Assembly: GCF_014218725.1 (NCBI RefSeq)
Contig: NZ_JABBJE010000007.1
Location: 100,170 to 164,169, forward strand
From: Brevundimonas huaxiensis
GTDB taxonomy: Bacteria > Pseudomonadota > Alphaproteobacteria > Caulobacterales > Caulobacteraceae
Reading direction: 5' to 3'
Length of the DNA stretch: 64,000 nucleotides
Shown here: positions 18,051-26,835 of the stretch, one piece after another
Layout of the letters: every line of letters begins with the position of its first letter
How positions within the stretch are numbered: the first letter of the stretch is position 1
Program-made: the position numbers and the translations under genes
The notes under the pieces: model-generated
Databases searched by the model: none
Seen by the model: only the letters and a program-made list of their open reading frames with translations
Told to the model about the DNA's origin: nothing

Positions 18051-19541
18051 GTGAGCACCACATTCGAATCCATGGGCCTGAACAAGGCCCTGCTGCAGGC
18101 CCTGGCCTCGACCGGCTATACCAAGCCGACCCCGATCCAGGAAAAGGCCATCCCCGACGTCATGGCCGGCAAGGACCTGCTGGGCATCGCCCAGACCGGC
18201 ACCGGCAAGACCGCCGCCTTCGCCCTGCCGATCCTGCATCGCTTGGCCGAAAACCGCATTCCGCCCAAGCCGCGCACCACGCGCGTGCTGGTCCTGAGCC
18301 CCACGCGCGAGCTGGCCACCCAGATCGGCGACAGCTTCAAGGCCTACGGCGCACACCTGGGCTTTAGGGTCGCGGTGATCTTCGGCGGCGTGAAATACGG
18401 CGCCCAGGAGCGGGCCCTGCAACAGGGTCTGGACATCCTGATCGCCGCGCCCGGCCGCCTGCTGGACCACATCCAGCAGAAGAACCTGGACCTGTCCTCG
18501 ACCGAGATCTTCGTGCTGGACGAAGCCGACCAGATGCTGGACCTGGGCTTCATCAAGCCGATCCGCCAGATCGTGTCCAAGATCCCGGCCAAGCGCCAGA
18601 ACCTGTTCTTCTCGGCGACCATGCCGTCCGAGATCGGCAAGCTGGCCGGCGAACTGCTGAAGGATCCGGTCAAGGTCCAGGTCACGCCGCAGTCGACCAC
18701 CGTTCAGCGCATCAGCCAGTCGGTCGTCTATATCGAACAGGGCAGGAAGCGCGCCCTGCTGACCGAGATGTTCTCGGATCCCGAATACACGCGCTGCCTG
18801 GTCTTCACCAAGACCAAGCACGGCGCCGACAAGGTCGCGGCCTATCTGGAAGCCGGCGGCGTCGAGGCCGGCGCCATCCACGGCAACAAGAGCCAACCCC
18901 AGCGTGAACGCACCCTGGAAGTCTTCAAGAAGGGCAAGCTGCGCGTCCTGGTCGCCACCGACATCGCCGCGCGCGGCATCGACGTGGACGGCGTCTCGCA
19001 CGTCGTGAACTTCGAACTGCCGCACGTGCCGGAAAGCTATGTCCACCGCATCGGCCGCACCGCGCGGGCGGGCAAGGACGGCACCGCCGTCAGCTTCGTC
19101 GCCGGCGACGAGATGAAGCTGCTGCGCGACATCGAAAAGGTCACGCGCCAGAAGATCCCCGCCATCGACCGCCGCAACGACAAGTCCCTGGGCCAGCTGG
19201 ACGCCACCATCATGGCCACCGGCGTCGGCAAGAAGGCGACCCTGCCCGAGCGCGAAGGCGGCGAGCGCAACGAAGGCGGACGGGGTGGTCGCGGCCGTCG
19301 CAATCCCCACCGCGACGGCGTGCGTCCGGAAGGCGGCGGCCAGCCGCACCGCCAGCGTCGCAACCGTCCGGGCGAAACCCCGGCGGCCCCGCGTCCCGAG
19401 CGCGTCTACAACCCCCTGGCCGGCGAGCGCGTGCCCTCCATCAATGACAACGCCAAGCCGGCGGAAGGTCAGATGAAGCGCCGCCCCCGTCGCCGTCCCT
19501 CGAACGGCGGCAAGGGCTACGGCGGCGCCGCCAAGGGCTGA
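18051..19541 (+). CDS. rhlE: DEAD-box RNA helicase, RhlE type
   Basis: This ATP-dependent RNA helicase is of the kind that helps ribosome assembly and RNA turnover in the cold. It has about 496 residues. Motifs in order are: Q motif around GYTKPTPIQEKAI, Walker A AQTGTGKT, PTRELA, DEAD, SAT, then HRIGRTARAG in the second RecA domain (to about residue 370). The tail is basic and Gly/Arg-rich, with a repeated RRRPS-like end, and probably binds RNA. I chose the GTG at 18051 because homologous proteins begin near STTFESMGL; an ATG at 18006 in the same frame cannot be excluded. The intergenic repeat follows directly. Confidence 0.9.
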   Translation: MSTTFESMGLNKALLQALASTGYTKPTPIQEKAIPDVMAGKDLLGIAQTGTGKTAAFALPILHRLAENRIPPKPRTTRVLVLSPTRELATQIGDSFKAYGAHLGFRVAVIFGGVKYGAQERALQQGLDILIAAPGRLLDHIQQKNLDLSSTEIFVLDEADQMLDLGFIKPIRQIVSKIPAKRQNLFFSATMPSEIGKLAGELLKDPVKVQVTPQSTTVQRISQSVVYIEQGRKRALLTEMFSDPEYTRCLVFTKTKHGADKVAAYLEAGGVEAGAIHGNKSQPQRERTLEVFKKGKLRVLVATDIAARGIDVDGVSHVVNFELPHVPESYVHRIGRTARAGKDGTAVSFVAGDEMKLLRDIEKVTRQKIPAIDRRNDKSLGQLDATIMATGVGKKATLPEREGGERNEGGRGGRGRRNPHRDGVRPEGGGQPHRQRRNRPGETPAAPRPERVYNPLAGERVPSINDNAKPAEGQMKRRPRRRPSNGGKGYGGAAKG

Positions 19542-19547
19542 CCTAGA

Positions 19548-19691
19548 TCCTCCCCCGTTTGCGGGGGAGGGGGACCGCGAAGCGGTGGAGGGGGCGAACG
19601 TCGCACGGCACCAAATGTCGGAGATCGAGCCCGTTTCCGCCCCCTCCACCCCGCTTCGCGCGGTCCCCCTCCCCCGCTGCGCGGTGGAGGA
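19548..19691. repeat. Dispersed intergenic inverted repeat (CCTCCCCC family)
   Basis: Two long inverted arms, 19548-19596 and about 19638-19691, each contain GGGGGAGGGGGACCGCG-type sequence and its complement. The first arm also folds on itself (CCTCCCCCG-TTTG-CGGGGGAGG). Elements of this kind are scattered between genes in Brevundimonas and related genomes. It can form a large RNA hairpin after rhlE. Confidence 0.6.
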
Positions 19692-19728
19692 ATAAAAAAA
19701 CGGCGGCTCCTGCGAAGGAGCCGCCGTT
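19692..19728 (-). terminator. Rho-independent terminator of fadL
   Basis: A 12-bp perfect stem (AACGGCGGCTCC with GGAGCCGCCGTT), a 6-base loop, and a T-run on the minus strand lie just past the fadL stop. Confidence 0.85.
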
Positions 19729-19755
19729 CTCATGTCAGCCGGGGCTGAGCGGACC

Positions 19756-21105
19756 TCAGAAGTTCCAGGTCGCGCCCAGGGAGAAGCCGACGCCCGAGCC
19801 TTGGGCTTCGCCGCGCAGGTTCGAGATGACCAGGCCGTTGCCATAGACGTCGCGGGTGTCGTTGATCGTCGCGGTGTCGATGTCGATGTAGGTCACGGCG
19901 CCGTCGAAGGTCATGTTGCCGATCGTCTTGGATAGACCGGCGGCGTAGAGCCAGCGATCGCCGTCCGGGATACGGGCGGTGCGGTGATCGTCCGGCGTCG
20001 GGGTCGGGTCGTAGCCTAGGCCGGCGCGGAAGGTCATGGACGGATCGATCTTGTAGTCGAAGCCGATCGCGCCGGTGGTGACATCGTCATAGTCCTGAAC
20101 GATGGTGGAGCCGCCGCCGGTGTAGGCGACGCGGATGGCGTCGAACTCGCTCCAGCCGATCTGATTGACCTGGGCGTTCAGGGTCAGGCGATCGTTGACG
20201 GCGTAGCGGGCCGAGACGGTGGCGTACCAAGGCGTGGTGAACGACGCGCCGCCATCGGTCGAGACGTTGGCGCCGGCCAGGACGCCAGTCAGGCCCGAGA
20301 TGTTCACCGAACCTTCCAGCTCGTGCTCGATCTTGGAGCGGTAGGACAGACCCAGGTCCAGCTTGCCGAAGTGCATCTGGGCGCCGGCGTTCCATCCGTA
20401 ATCCCAGCCGTCGCCTTCCAACTGGTTGCGACCGTCGGTCGACGGCGAAACGACATAGGCCGGCGACAGGACGGCCGGGATCGGCACGTTCGGCAGGGCG
20501 GACGACAGGGTCGCCTTGGCGTACTGGGCGTCGAAGCCGACGCCGAGGTCCAGCCAGTCGGTGACCGTCATGGCGGCGACCAGGCTGACGTTGGCCGAGC
20601 GCAGTTCCGACGTCAGCGCGTCGTAACGGGCGAAGTCGTCGGGCAGATATTTGGTGGTGAAGTTGTAGGGCGCCTGGACGGCCAGGCCGACATTGAAGCG
20701 GTCGCCGATCGGCATGGAGACGGCGAAGTTCGGCACAATGCCGCTTTCGACCACGTCATGCACGTGCGGGTCGCCGTTGACGGGGGCCGAACGGCTGACG
20801 ACGCCGACGCCCGGAACCGGGACGTTGTAGGTCAGGGTCGAACCGGTGTTGTCGACGTCGGAGTCCAAGATCAGGCCGTGGGCGCCGAGGTAGACTTCAC
20901 GCTGGGTTCCGGCGATGGCGGCGGGGTTCCACCACAGCGACTGGACGCCCTTGTCGGCGCCGACGCCGGCGTTGGCGCGACCCTGGCCGCGGGTCGATTG
21001 TTCCTGGACATAGAAGGAGCCGGCCATGGCCGGGGCGGCGACGCCGGCCAGCAGGGCGGTCGTCATGGCGATCCCGCCCATGCGGGCGAAGTTCCTGGAG
21101 GTCAT
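19756..21105 (-). CDS. FadL/OmpP1-family outer-membrane transporter
   Basis: This 14-strand beta-barrel family takes up long-chain fatty acids or other hydrophobic compounds across the outer membrane. It has 449 residues, with a signal peptide ending near VAAPAMAGS. The mature N-terminus has the plug pattern with NAGVGADKGVQSLWWNPAA, the family hallmark (an N-P-A-A motif after a Trp). Alternating amphipathic strands follow, and the final residue is Phe (ATWNF), needed for barrel insertion. The start at 21105 has AGGTG 6 bp upstream. It fits with the acyl-CoA dehydrogenases elsewhere in the window, but the substrate is not shown. Confidence 0.88.
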   Translation of the reverse strand: MTSRNFARMGGIAMTTALLAGVAAPAMAGSFYVQEQSTRGQGRANAGVGADKGVQSLWWNPAAIAGTQREVYLGAHGLILDSDVDNTGSTLTYNVPVPGVGVVSRSAPVNGDPHVHDVVESGIVPNFAVSMPIGDRFNVGLAVQAPYNFTTKYLPDDFARYDALTSELRSANVSLVAAMTVTDWLDLGVGFDAQYAKATLSSALPNVPIPAVLSPAYVVSPSTDGRNQLEGDGWDYGWNAGAQMHFGKLDLGLSYRSKIEHELEGSVNISGLTGVLAGANVSTDGGASFTTPWYATVSARYAVNDRLTLNAQVNQIGWSEFDAIRVAYTGGGSTIVQDYDDVTTGAIGFDYKIDPSMTFRAGLGYDPTPTPDDHRTARIPDGDRWLYAAGLSKTIGNMTFDGAVTYIDIDTATINDTRDVYGNGLVISNLRGEAQGSGVGFSLGATWNF

Positions 21106-21267
21106 TTCATACACCTAAGTCAACGTCGGCCGCATTACGCGCGGTCGATCAGGGGAGGAGCCCTCTCAGCGTTCGCGGCGCGAAAGCGTTGCGGGCAAGG
21201 CCCCCATCGGACCGGAAACAGGCGAAACCGTGGCGCCTGAGCCGCACACGATCACGGCTTTGCGAGG

Positions 21268-22035
21268 TTACGCAGCGGCAACATCGATGCCCAGATTACG
21301 CAGTTCTGCGATCAAATCATGCGCCGCCGCATCGACCTGATCGGCATCGCGGCCACGAATGACCAGCTGGGTTCCGATCTCGCCGATGCTGCCATGGCCA
21401 AACGGATAGCTGCCGAAGGACAGCTCCCGACGCTGATTGGCCGCCGCCCGCAGCACATCGGCCACCGCCCCCTCGCCTACCCCGCTGACCTTCAGGGTCT
21501 GGACATGAACGATGGCGCCGGTGCGCAGGCGCGGGGCCACATCCTCCAGCATGGCCTGCATGATCTTGGGCACGCCGGCCATGACGAAGACATTGCCGAT
21601 CTGGAAGCCGGGCGCGTCGGTGACCGGATTGGCGATCAGAACGCTGTCTTCCGGGATGCGCGCCATGCGACGGCGCGCGGCGTTGAACTCGTCGCCATAG
21701 CGGCGCGACAGAATGGCCAGCGCCTCGGGATGTTCAGGCAGGGCCACGCCGAAGGCGGCCGCCACGGCGTCGGCGGTGATGTCGTCATGGGTCGGACCGA
21801 TGCCGCCGGTGGTGAAGACATAGTCCCAGCGTGAGCGCAGCGCGTCCAACGCCTCGACGATCCGGCCGTGATCGTCGCTGACGACCCGCGCCTCCATCAG
21901 ATCGATCCCCAACGCCGCCAGAAACCGGGCGATAGTGTTGGTGTTCGCATCCTGGGTCCGGCCCGACAGGATTTCGTCGCCGATCACCAGGACGGCGGCG
22001 GTCGGCGCAGAGGCGATTGGTGCGGCGTCGGTCAT
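21268..22035 (-). CDS. CinA-type molybdopterin-binding-fold protein
   Basis: The product is 255 residues with the MoaB/MogA-like fold of the CinA N-terminal half (VLVIGDEILSGRTQDANTNT, TTGGIGPTHDDITADAVA). The C-terminal nicotinamide-mononucleotide deamidase domain of full-length CinA is absent. In CinA the N-terminal part is linked to ADP-ribose pyrophosphatase activity; the single-domain form is common in alphaproteobacteria. It is divergent from map, with starts 98 bp apart. Confidence 0.85.
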   Translation of the reverse strand: MTDAAPIASAPTAAVLVIGDEILSGRTQDANTNTIARFLAALGIDLMEARVVSDDHGRIVEALDALRSRWDYVFTTGGIGPTHDDITADAVAAAFGVALPEHPEALAILSRRYGDEFNAARRRMARIPEDSVLIANPVTDAPGFQIGNVFVMAGVPKIMQAMLEDVAPRLRTGAIVHVQTLKVSGVGEGAVADVLRAAANQRRELSFGSYPFGHGSIGEIGTQLVIRGRDADQVDAAAHDLIAELRNLGIDVAAA

Positions 22036-22133
22036 ACGGGAATCCGGGGGCAGGCTTGAGGTTTCATGCTATAACGCCCATCTGCGGCGAACGGATTGCG
22101 CCGTATCCCGCCTTTTGCAGACCGATCGCCCCC

Positions 22134-22952
22134 ATGTACGAAACGCCCGAACTCGAAACCGACGTCCTGGTCCGCTCCAGCGCCATCCGCATCCATGAGG
22201 CGGAAGACTTCGAGGGCATGCGCAAGGCCGGACGTCTGGTCGCCGAGGCGCTGGACATGATCGCGGCGCATGTGAAGCCGGGCGTCCTGACCAGCACGAT
22301 CGACGATCTGGTGCGCGAGTTCACCCTGGACAACGGCGGCCTGCCCGCCTGCCTGGGCTACAAGGGTTACGAGAAGACCGTCTGCACCTCGATCAACCAC
22401 GTCGTCTGCCACGGCATTCCCGGCGACCGGGTGCTGAAGGACGGCGACATCGTCAACATCGACCACACCGTGATCGTGGACGGCTGGCACGGCGATTCCA
22501 GCCGCATGTATGCGGTGGGCGAGATCAATGCGCGGGCCAGAAAGCTGATCGACGTGACCTATCAGTCGCTGGATCTGGGCCTGGAGCAGGTCAAGCCGGG
22601 CAATACGTTCGGCGACATCGGCTATGCGATCCAGAAGTTCGTCGAGGCCCAGCGCATGAGCGTGGTGCGCGACTTCTGCGGCCACGGCATCGGCCGCGTC
22701 TTCCACGACAGCCCCAATGTCCTGCACTATGGCCGTCGCGGCGAGGGCGCGGTGCTGAAACCCGGCATGTTCTTCACCGTCGAGCCGATGGTGAACCTGG
22801 GCAAGCCGCACGTGAAGGTGTTGTCCGACGGCTGGACCGCCGTGACGCGCGACAAGTCCCTGTCGGCCCAGTGCGAGCACACCATCGGGGTGACCGAAGA
22901 CGGGCTGGAAATCTTTACGGCGTCTCCGGCGGGGCTGTTCCGACCGAACTGA
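22134..22952 (+). CDS. map: Type I methionine aminopeptidase
   Basis: It removes the initiator methionine from new proteins. It has 272 residues. The metal ligands are visible: two Asp in NIDHTVIVDGWHGDSSRM, His in CGHGIGRVFH, Glu in FTVEPM and Glu in QCEHTIGV. The substrate His lies in NHVVCHGIPG. I chose the ATG at 22134; the track frame upstream has no family similarity. It forms a loose row with radC on the same strand. Confidence 0.94.
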   Translation: MYETPELETDVLVRSSAIRIHEAEDFEGMRKAGRLVAEALDMIAAHVKPGVLTSTIDDLVREFTLDNGGLPACLGYKGYEKTVCTSINHVVCHGIPGDRVLKDGDIVNIDHTVIVDGWHGDSSRMYAVGEINARARKLIDVTYQSLDLGLEQVKPGNTFGDIGYAIQKFVEAQRMSVVRDFCGHGIGRVFHDSPNVLHYGRRGEGAVLKPGMFFTVEPMVNLGKPHVKVLSDGWTAVTRDKSLSAQCEHTIGVTEDGLEIFTASPAGLFRPN

Positions 22953-23004
22953 ACCCTTGATCCCCAATCGCAATACGCACAGGTTGCGTTGAGCGGGAGG
23001 GATC

Positions 23005-23742
23005 ATGCTCGACGACAAGGCGTCCGAAGTCGGGGACAAGCCCAAGCCGCGCCACAGCGGTCATCGAGACCGGCTGCGTGAGCGGGCGGCGAAAGGAGGC
23101 CTGGGCGCCCTGCCCGACTATGAGCTGCTGGAGTTGCTGCTGTTTCGCAGCGTGCCCTACAAGGACACCAAGCCGCTGGCCAAGGATCTGCTGGCGCGGT
23201 TCGGAGGGCTGGAGGGGATCGGCGCGGCAAGCCATGAGGCGATCGAGGATCAGGTGGCGCGGTCGATGGGATATGCTGTCGGCAAGGCGACGCGGGCGGT
23301 GGCGCTGGACCTTCAGTTGATCTTCGACGTGACGCGGCGGATCGCGAAGGAGCCGACGGCCAAGCGGCCGGTGATCTCGTCCTGGACGGCGCTGCTGGCC
23401 TATGTCCGCGTCGCCTTGCAGCACGAGCCGCGCGAGCAATTCCGGGTGCTGTATCTGGACAAGAAGAACCAGCTGATCCTGGACGAGGTGCAGAACCGCG
23501 GCACGGTCGATCATGCGCCGGTCTATCCGCGCGAGGTCGTGCGGCGCGCGCTGGAGCTGTCGGCCAGCGCCCTGATCCTGGTGCACAACCATCCGTCGGG
23601 CGATCCCACCCCCAGCCGCCCCGACATCGAGATCACGAAACAGGTTGTGCAGGCCGGCCGCGCCCTTAACGTCGAGGTTCACGACCATCTGGTCGTCGGC
23701 CGCGACGGGGTGGCCAGCTTCAAGCAACTGGGCCTGATGTGA
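23005..23742 (+). CDS. radC: RadC/JAB1-type (MPN domain) protein
   Basis: The product is 245 residues. The N-terminal part has a helix-hairpin-helix-like region (YELLELLLFRSVPYKDTKPL). The C-terminal part has the JAMM metal motif (HNHPSGDPTPSRPD, about residues 193-206), so it has the fold of a metalloprotease or isopeptidase. The old DNA-repair role of RadC is doubtful; its activity is unknown. Its TGA overlaps the GTG of the acetyltransferase downstream. Confidence 0.9.
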   Translation: MLDDKASEVGDKPKPRHSGHRDRLRERAAKGGLGALPDYELLELLLFRSVPYKDTKPLAKDLLARFGGLEGIGAASHEAIEDQVARSMGYAVGKATRAVALDLQLIFDVTRRIAKEPTAKRPVISSWTALLAYVRVALQHEPREQFRVLYLDKKNQLILDEVQNRGTVDHAPVYPREVVRRALELSASALILVHNHPSGDPTPSRPDIEITKQVVQAGRALNVEVHDHLVVGRDGVASFKQLGLM

Positions 23743-24263
23743 ACGACAGGATTCTGACGACCGAGCGGCTGGTGATGAGCCCCGTCTCGACACAGGATTT
23801 CGACGATCTGCTGACGCTGTGGTCCGATGAGGATTTCACGCGCCACATCATGGGCCGGGCGCTGGGCCGCGAGGAGGTGTGGTTCCGGCTGCTGCGCGAT
23901 CTCGGCCATTGGGCGGCGACGGGCCATGGCAACTGGACGATCCGGCTGCGGGACGACGGAACCTATCTGGGCAGCGTCGGGGTGTTCGACTATCGCCGCG
24001 AGCTGGAGCCGCCGTTCGACGCGCCGGAGCTGGGTTGGGGCGTGGCGCCGGGGTTTCAGGGGCGGGGCTATGCGGCCGAGGCGCTAACGGCGGCCCTGGA
24101 CTGGACCGACCGGAGGCTGGAGGGGCGAACCGTCTGCATGATCGCGCCCGAGAACCTGGCCTCGCTGAAGCTGGCGGCGCGGGTCGGTTATCGCCCCTAT
24201 GCGAGTGCGACCTACAAAGATCATCCGGTGCAGCTGTTCGAACGGCAGCGCTACGGAGCGTAG
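23739..24263 (+). CDS. GNAT-family N-acetyltransferase
   Basis: The product is 174 residues with the RimJ/RimL-type pattern. Strand 1 is TERLVMSPV and the acetyl-CoA loop is APGFQGRGYAAEAL (Q-x-x-G-x-G/A), followed by a C-terminal strand with ENLASLKLAARVGYR. It starts at GTG and overlaps the radC stop by 4 bp. The substrate (a protein N-terminus or a small amine) cannot be told. Confidence 0.85.
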   Translation: MNDRILTTERLVMSPVSTQDFDDLLTLWSDEDFTRHIMGRALGREEVWFRLLRDLGHWAATGHGNWTIRLRDDGTYLGSVGVFDYRRELEPPFDAPELGWGVAPGFQGRGYAAEALTAALDWTDRRLEGRTVCMIAPENLASLKLAARVGYRPYASATYKDHPVQLFERQRYGA

Positions 24264-24319
24264 GCCGCCATTAAGGATTACCGGGCAAACTGGCGTCCAA
24301 CGAAGTGTGAGTGCCCGCC

Positions 24320-24562
24320 ATGCCCATGTCCGTGGAAACGCTGCGCCAGCATCTGGTCGACGCCTTCGCCGACGCCGAGATCGAGATCGAGGATCTGGCG
24401 GGCGACGGCGACCACTATCGCGCGCGGATCGTGTCCAGCGCCTTCGCCGGTCTGCCGCGCGTGCGTCAGCACCAGATGGTCTATGCCGCGCTGAAGGGTC
24501 AGATGGGCGGCGAACTGCACGCCCTGGCGCTGGAGACCTCCGCGCCGGCCAAGGAGGGCTGA
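24320..24562 (+). CDS. BolA-family protein
   Basis: The product is 80 residues with the BolA fold: FADAEIEIEDLAGDGDHYRARIVS, then the conserved RVRQHQMVYAALK. BolA proteins pair with CGFS monothiol glutaredoxins to bind or move [2Fe-2S] clusters. Such a glutaredoxin lies one gene further on (25562). The start at 24320 is the first ATG; a GTG at 24311 and an ATG at 24326 are also possible. The shadowing longer frame starting at 24199 belongs to the next gene. Confidence 0.88.
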   Translation: MPMSVETLRQHLVDAFADAEIEIEDLAGDGDHYRARIVSSAFAGLPRVRQHQMVYAALKGQMGGELHALALETSAPAKEG

Positions 24563-24567
24563 AGGCC

Positions 24568-25470
24568 ATGCGCTATCGCCCCTTCGGCGTCTCCGGCTCC
24601 GCCATCTCGAACCTGACGCTGAGTTTCGGCGCCGGCGTGCTGAAGCGCGGGCGCGAGGCCGGGCTGGACCTGCTGTATTCGGCGCTGGAAGCGGGGGTGA
24701 ACAGCTATCGGCTGGAGACCGCCGACCCGGTGGCGGCCGAAGTGCTGGGCGAGGCCCTGTCGCATGTGGATCGCAAGCTGGTCTATGTCAGCCTGACGCT
24801 GGGCGCCGGCGACGGTCGCGACCAGCAGCGCGACTTCTCCGCACAAGGCATGACGGCGGCCATCGATCGGGTGCTGCACTTCTCGGGCCTGGGCTGGATC
24901 GACGTTGCGGTGCTGCACGAGCCGGGCGAGACCGAACTGGCGCAATCGTCGCTCAGCGCGCTGAAGGCCATGCGCGCCACCGGACGGATCAAGCTTTTGG
25001 GCATCGCCGGCGGCGGCGACGTGATGGACGCCTATGTGTCGACAGGGGCGTTCGACGCCCTGCTGACGCCGTTCGACATCAACGCCGACTGGAAGATCCG
25101 AAACCGCATCCGCTCGGCGCGCGAGCAGGACATGGCGGTCTTCGCCTATGACTTCTACGCCGACCGGCGCGCGCGGGCGCCCGATGCGCCGATCTTCAAA
25201 AAGGGGCTGTTCGGCTTCGGCAAGGACAAGCGTCCCGTCGATACGCCCAAGAAGGACGCCTTCGGTTTCCTGTACCGCACCCAGAACTGGACGGCCGAGG
25301 CGATCTGCCTGTCCTACGTGCTGACAGACCCGTCGGTGTCCAGCGTGATCGTCACTCCGACCGACACCGATCGGCTGGCGACACTGGCCGCGGCGCCCGA
25401 GAGGGACATGCCGCCGGGCCTGGCCGCGCAGATCGAGATGGCGCGCGTCTTGGCCAATCAGGCGGCCTGA
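24568..25470 (+). CDS. Aldo/keto reductase-fold protein with lost catalytic residues
   Basis: The product is 300 residues with the overall order of an aldo/keto reductase barrel (RPFGVSGSAISNLTLSFGAG, then LLYSALEAGVN, LGEAL, IDVAVLHEPGET, LKAMRATGRIKLLGIAGG). The tetrad is mostly gone: the Asp of the FDTA motif and the Tyr of the YG motif are replaced in SYRLETADPVA, and the Lys of the ATK motif is Thr in VSLTLG. Only the His of LHEP remains. It is 5 bp from bolA and upstream of the CGFS glutaredoxin, so it may be a non-enzymatic partner in Fe-S handling; that role is inference. Confidence 0.75.
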   Translation: MRYRPFGVSGSAISNLTLSFGAGVLKRGREAGLDLLYSALEAGVNSYRLETADPVAAEVLGEALSHVDRKLVYVSLTLGAGDGRDQQRDFSAQGMTAAIDRVLHFSGLGWIDVAVLHEPGETELAQSSLSALKAMRATGRIKLLGIAGGGDVMDAYVSTGAFDALLTPFDINADWKIRNRIRSAREQDMAVFAYDFYADRRARAPDAPIFKKGLFGFGKDKRPVDTPKKDAFGFLYRTQNWTAEAICLSYVLTDPSVSSVIVTPTDTDRLATLAAAPERDMPPGLAAQIEMARVLANQAA

Positions 25471-25561
25471 CCGTCCTTCCCGGCTGTGCAGAACGTCGAG
25501 GACGCCTTGACCGCGACCGTTCGGCTCCCTAGCTGACGGGCTTCACGAAAGGCCCGCATCC

Positions 25562-25915
25562 GTGACCGACACCGCCCAAGCCGCCGATCCCGTCCACGCC
25601 TTCATCGGCGAAACCGTCGCCCAGAACGACGTGGTTCTGTTCATGAAGGGCACGCCGGACCAGCCGCGCTGCGGCTTCTCCTCCCTGGCGGTGCAGATCC
25701 TGGATCATGTCGGCGCCGGCTTCGTGGGCGTGGACGTGCTGCAGGACGAAGCCCTGCGCGAAGGCATCAAGAGCTTCACCGACTGGCCCACCATTCCGCA
25801 GCTGTATGTGAAGGGCGAGTTCGTGGGCGGATCGGACATCATCCGCGAGATGTTCCAGGCCGGCGAACTTCAGGCCCTGATGGTCGAGAAGGGCGTGCCG
25901 CTCGGCGAGACCTGA
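25562..25915 (+). CDS. grxD: Monothiol glutaredoxin (Grx4/GrxD type)
   Basis: The product is 117 residues. The active site CGFS is at 37-40, preceded by LFMKGTPDQPR, and the glutathione-binding parts WPTIPQLYVKGEFVGGSDI are complete. It carries [2Fe-2S] clusters with glutathione and usually acts with BolA, which is encoded 1 kb upstream. The start is GTG. Its TGA overlaps the ATG of the thioesterase downstream by one base. Confidence 0.93.
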   Translation: MTDTAQAADPVHAFIGETVAQNDVVLFMKGTPDQPRCGFSSLAVQILDHVGAGFVGVDVLQDEALREGIKSFTDWPTIPQLYVKGEFVGGSDIIREMFQAGELQALMVEKGVPLGET

Positions 25916-26355
25916 TGGCCAGGAAGACCCTCACGCCGCGCGAAGACCGCGAGGTCTTCGTCGTGCCGCTGGACGTGCGGCCCGAGCACATCGACGCCAA
26001 CGGCCACGTCAACAACGTCGTCTATGTCGGCTGGCTGCAAGATGCGGGCACGGCCCACTGGAACGCGCGCTTCGACGAGGCGACGCGGGCGAAATGGTCG
26101 TGGGTCGCGACCCGGCATGAGATCGACTATCTGCGCGGCATCGCGCCGGGCGCCGAGGGCGTGGTCGCCCGCACCTGGGTCGGCGATCCGCAGGGACCGC
26201 GCTTCACCCGCTACGTCCGCATCGAGGACGCCCAAGGTCGCGTCTGCGCCCAGGGCGTCACCGAATGGGTGCTGGTGGACGCTGCGACCCTGAGGCCGCA
26301 GCGCATTCCGCCAGACATGCTGGTCGTATTCGAGACGCCTACTTCAGCGGATTGA
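25915..26355 (+). CDS. Hotdog-fold acyl-CoA thioesterase
   Basis: The product is 146 residues of the 4-hydroxybenzoyl-CoA thioesterase/YbgC type. The signature is DANGHVNNVVYVGWLQDAG, where the Asp near the start is the usual nucleophile or base, followed by the hotdog helix and strands. The exact acyl-CoA is not known. Translation is coupled to grxD, and its end overlaps the convergent lipoprotein gene by 17 bp. Confidence 0.82.
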   Translation: MARKTLTPREDREVFVVPLDVRPEHIDANGHVNNVVYVGWLQDAGTAHWNARFDEATRAKWSWVATRHEIDYLRGIAPGAEGVVARTWVGDPQGPRFTRYVRIEDAQGRVCAQGVTEWVLVDAATLRPQRIPPDMLVVFETPTSAD

Positions 26356-26719
26356 GGATGCGGGCCGCCGTGCCGGGCTCCAGGCCCAGGTCGGCATAGG
26401 TCCAGCGCAGTTCGACGCCGTCCGGGACCAGGGCCTTGCACAGGTCCTGTTTGGTGCGGCGAAGCGTGATCTCGACCGGCGCGCCATCCGATACCGACAC
26501 CTCGAAATCCGACGCCTGGGTGCAGCCGTTGGAATCGACGCGCGCGACCAAGGCGCCGTCGGCGAACCGGGCTTCGCGGATGGCCTCGGCCGGCGGGGCG
26601 TCGTCGCGGCGCAGGTTCACCGAGACGTTCTCGCCCGCATCGCTGTCATAGATGACGCAGGCCGACAGCAGCGGTGCGACCAGGGCCGCGACCACCAGAC
26701 CTTTGACCAGGCCGCGCAT
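26339..26719 (-). CDS. Small lipoprotein, paralogue of the one at 30559
   Basis: The product is 126 residues with a signal peptide and lipobox LLSAC (Cys about 21). The mature part has DSNGCTQASDFEV, ITLRRTKQDLCKALVPDGVEL and WTYADLGLEPGT. The same spacing (SNGCT, ITLRR, CK, GVEL, W, LGL-PG, NP) occurs in the lipoprotein at 30559-30939. The two conserved cysteines probably form a disulfide. The start at 26719 overlaps the stop of a 38-residue lipoprotein gene by one base. Function is not known. Confidence 0.7.
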   Translation of the reverse strand: MRGLVKGLVVAALVAPLLSACVIYDSDAGENVSVNLRRDDAPPAEAIREARFADGALVARVDSNGCTQASDFEVSVSDGAPVEITLRRTKQDLCKALVPDGVELRWTYADLGLEPGTAARILNPLK

Positions 26720-26835
26720 CACTGGCCCGAGGCCGGCGCGGTGATGACGCGCGTGGTCGGCTTTTCGGTCGAGACGATGATGCAGCCCGACAGCAGCGGC
26801 GCGGCGATGGCGATGGCGAGAGCGAGACGAAGCAT
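26719..26835 (-). CDS. 38-residue lipoprotein, entericidin-like size
   Basis: The product is only 38 residues: a signal peptide, a lipobox LLSGC (Cys 18), and a short mature peptide rich in Thr (STEKPTTRV). GGGGAA lies 8 bp before the ATG. Its TGA and the next ATG share a base (TGATG), so it is coupled to the larger lipoprotein. The size recalls entericidins, but I see no close match to them. Function is not known. Confidence 0.6.
   Translation of the reverse strand: MLRLALAIAIAAPLLSGCIIVSTEKPTTRVITAPASGQ

Noticed and set aside
18030..19844. Long minus-strand frame opposite rhlE
   Set aside because: Low-complexity complement of a GC-rich gene, no ribosome-binding site, no family features; fadL ends inside the same strand region with its own terminator.
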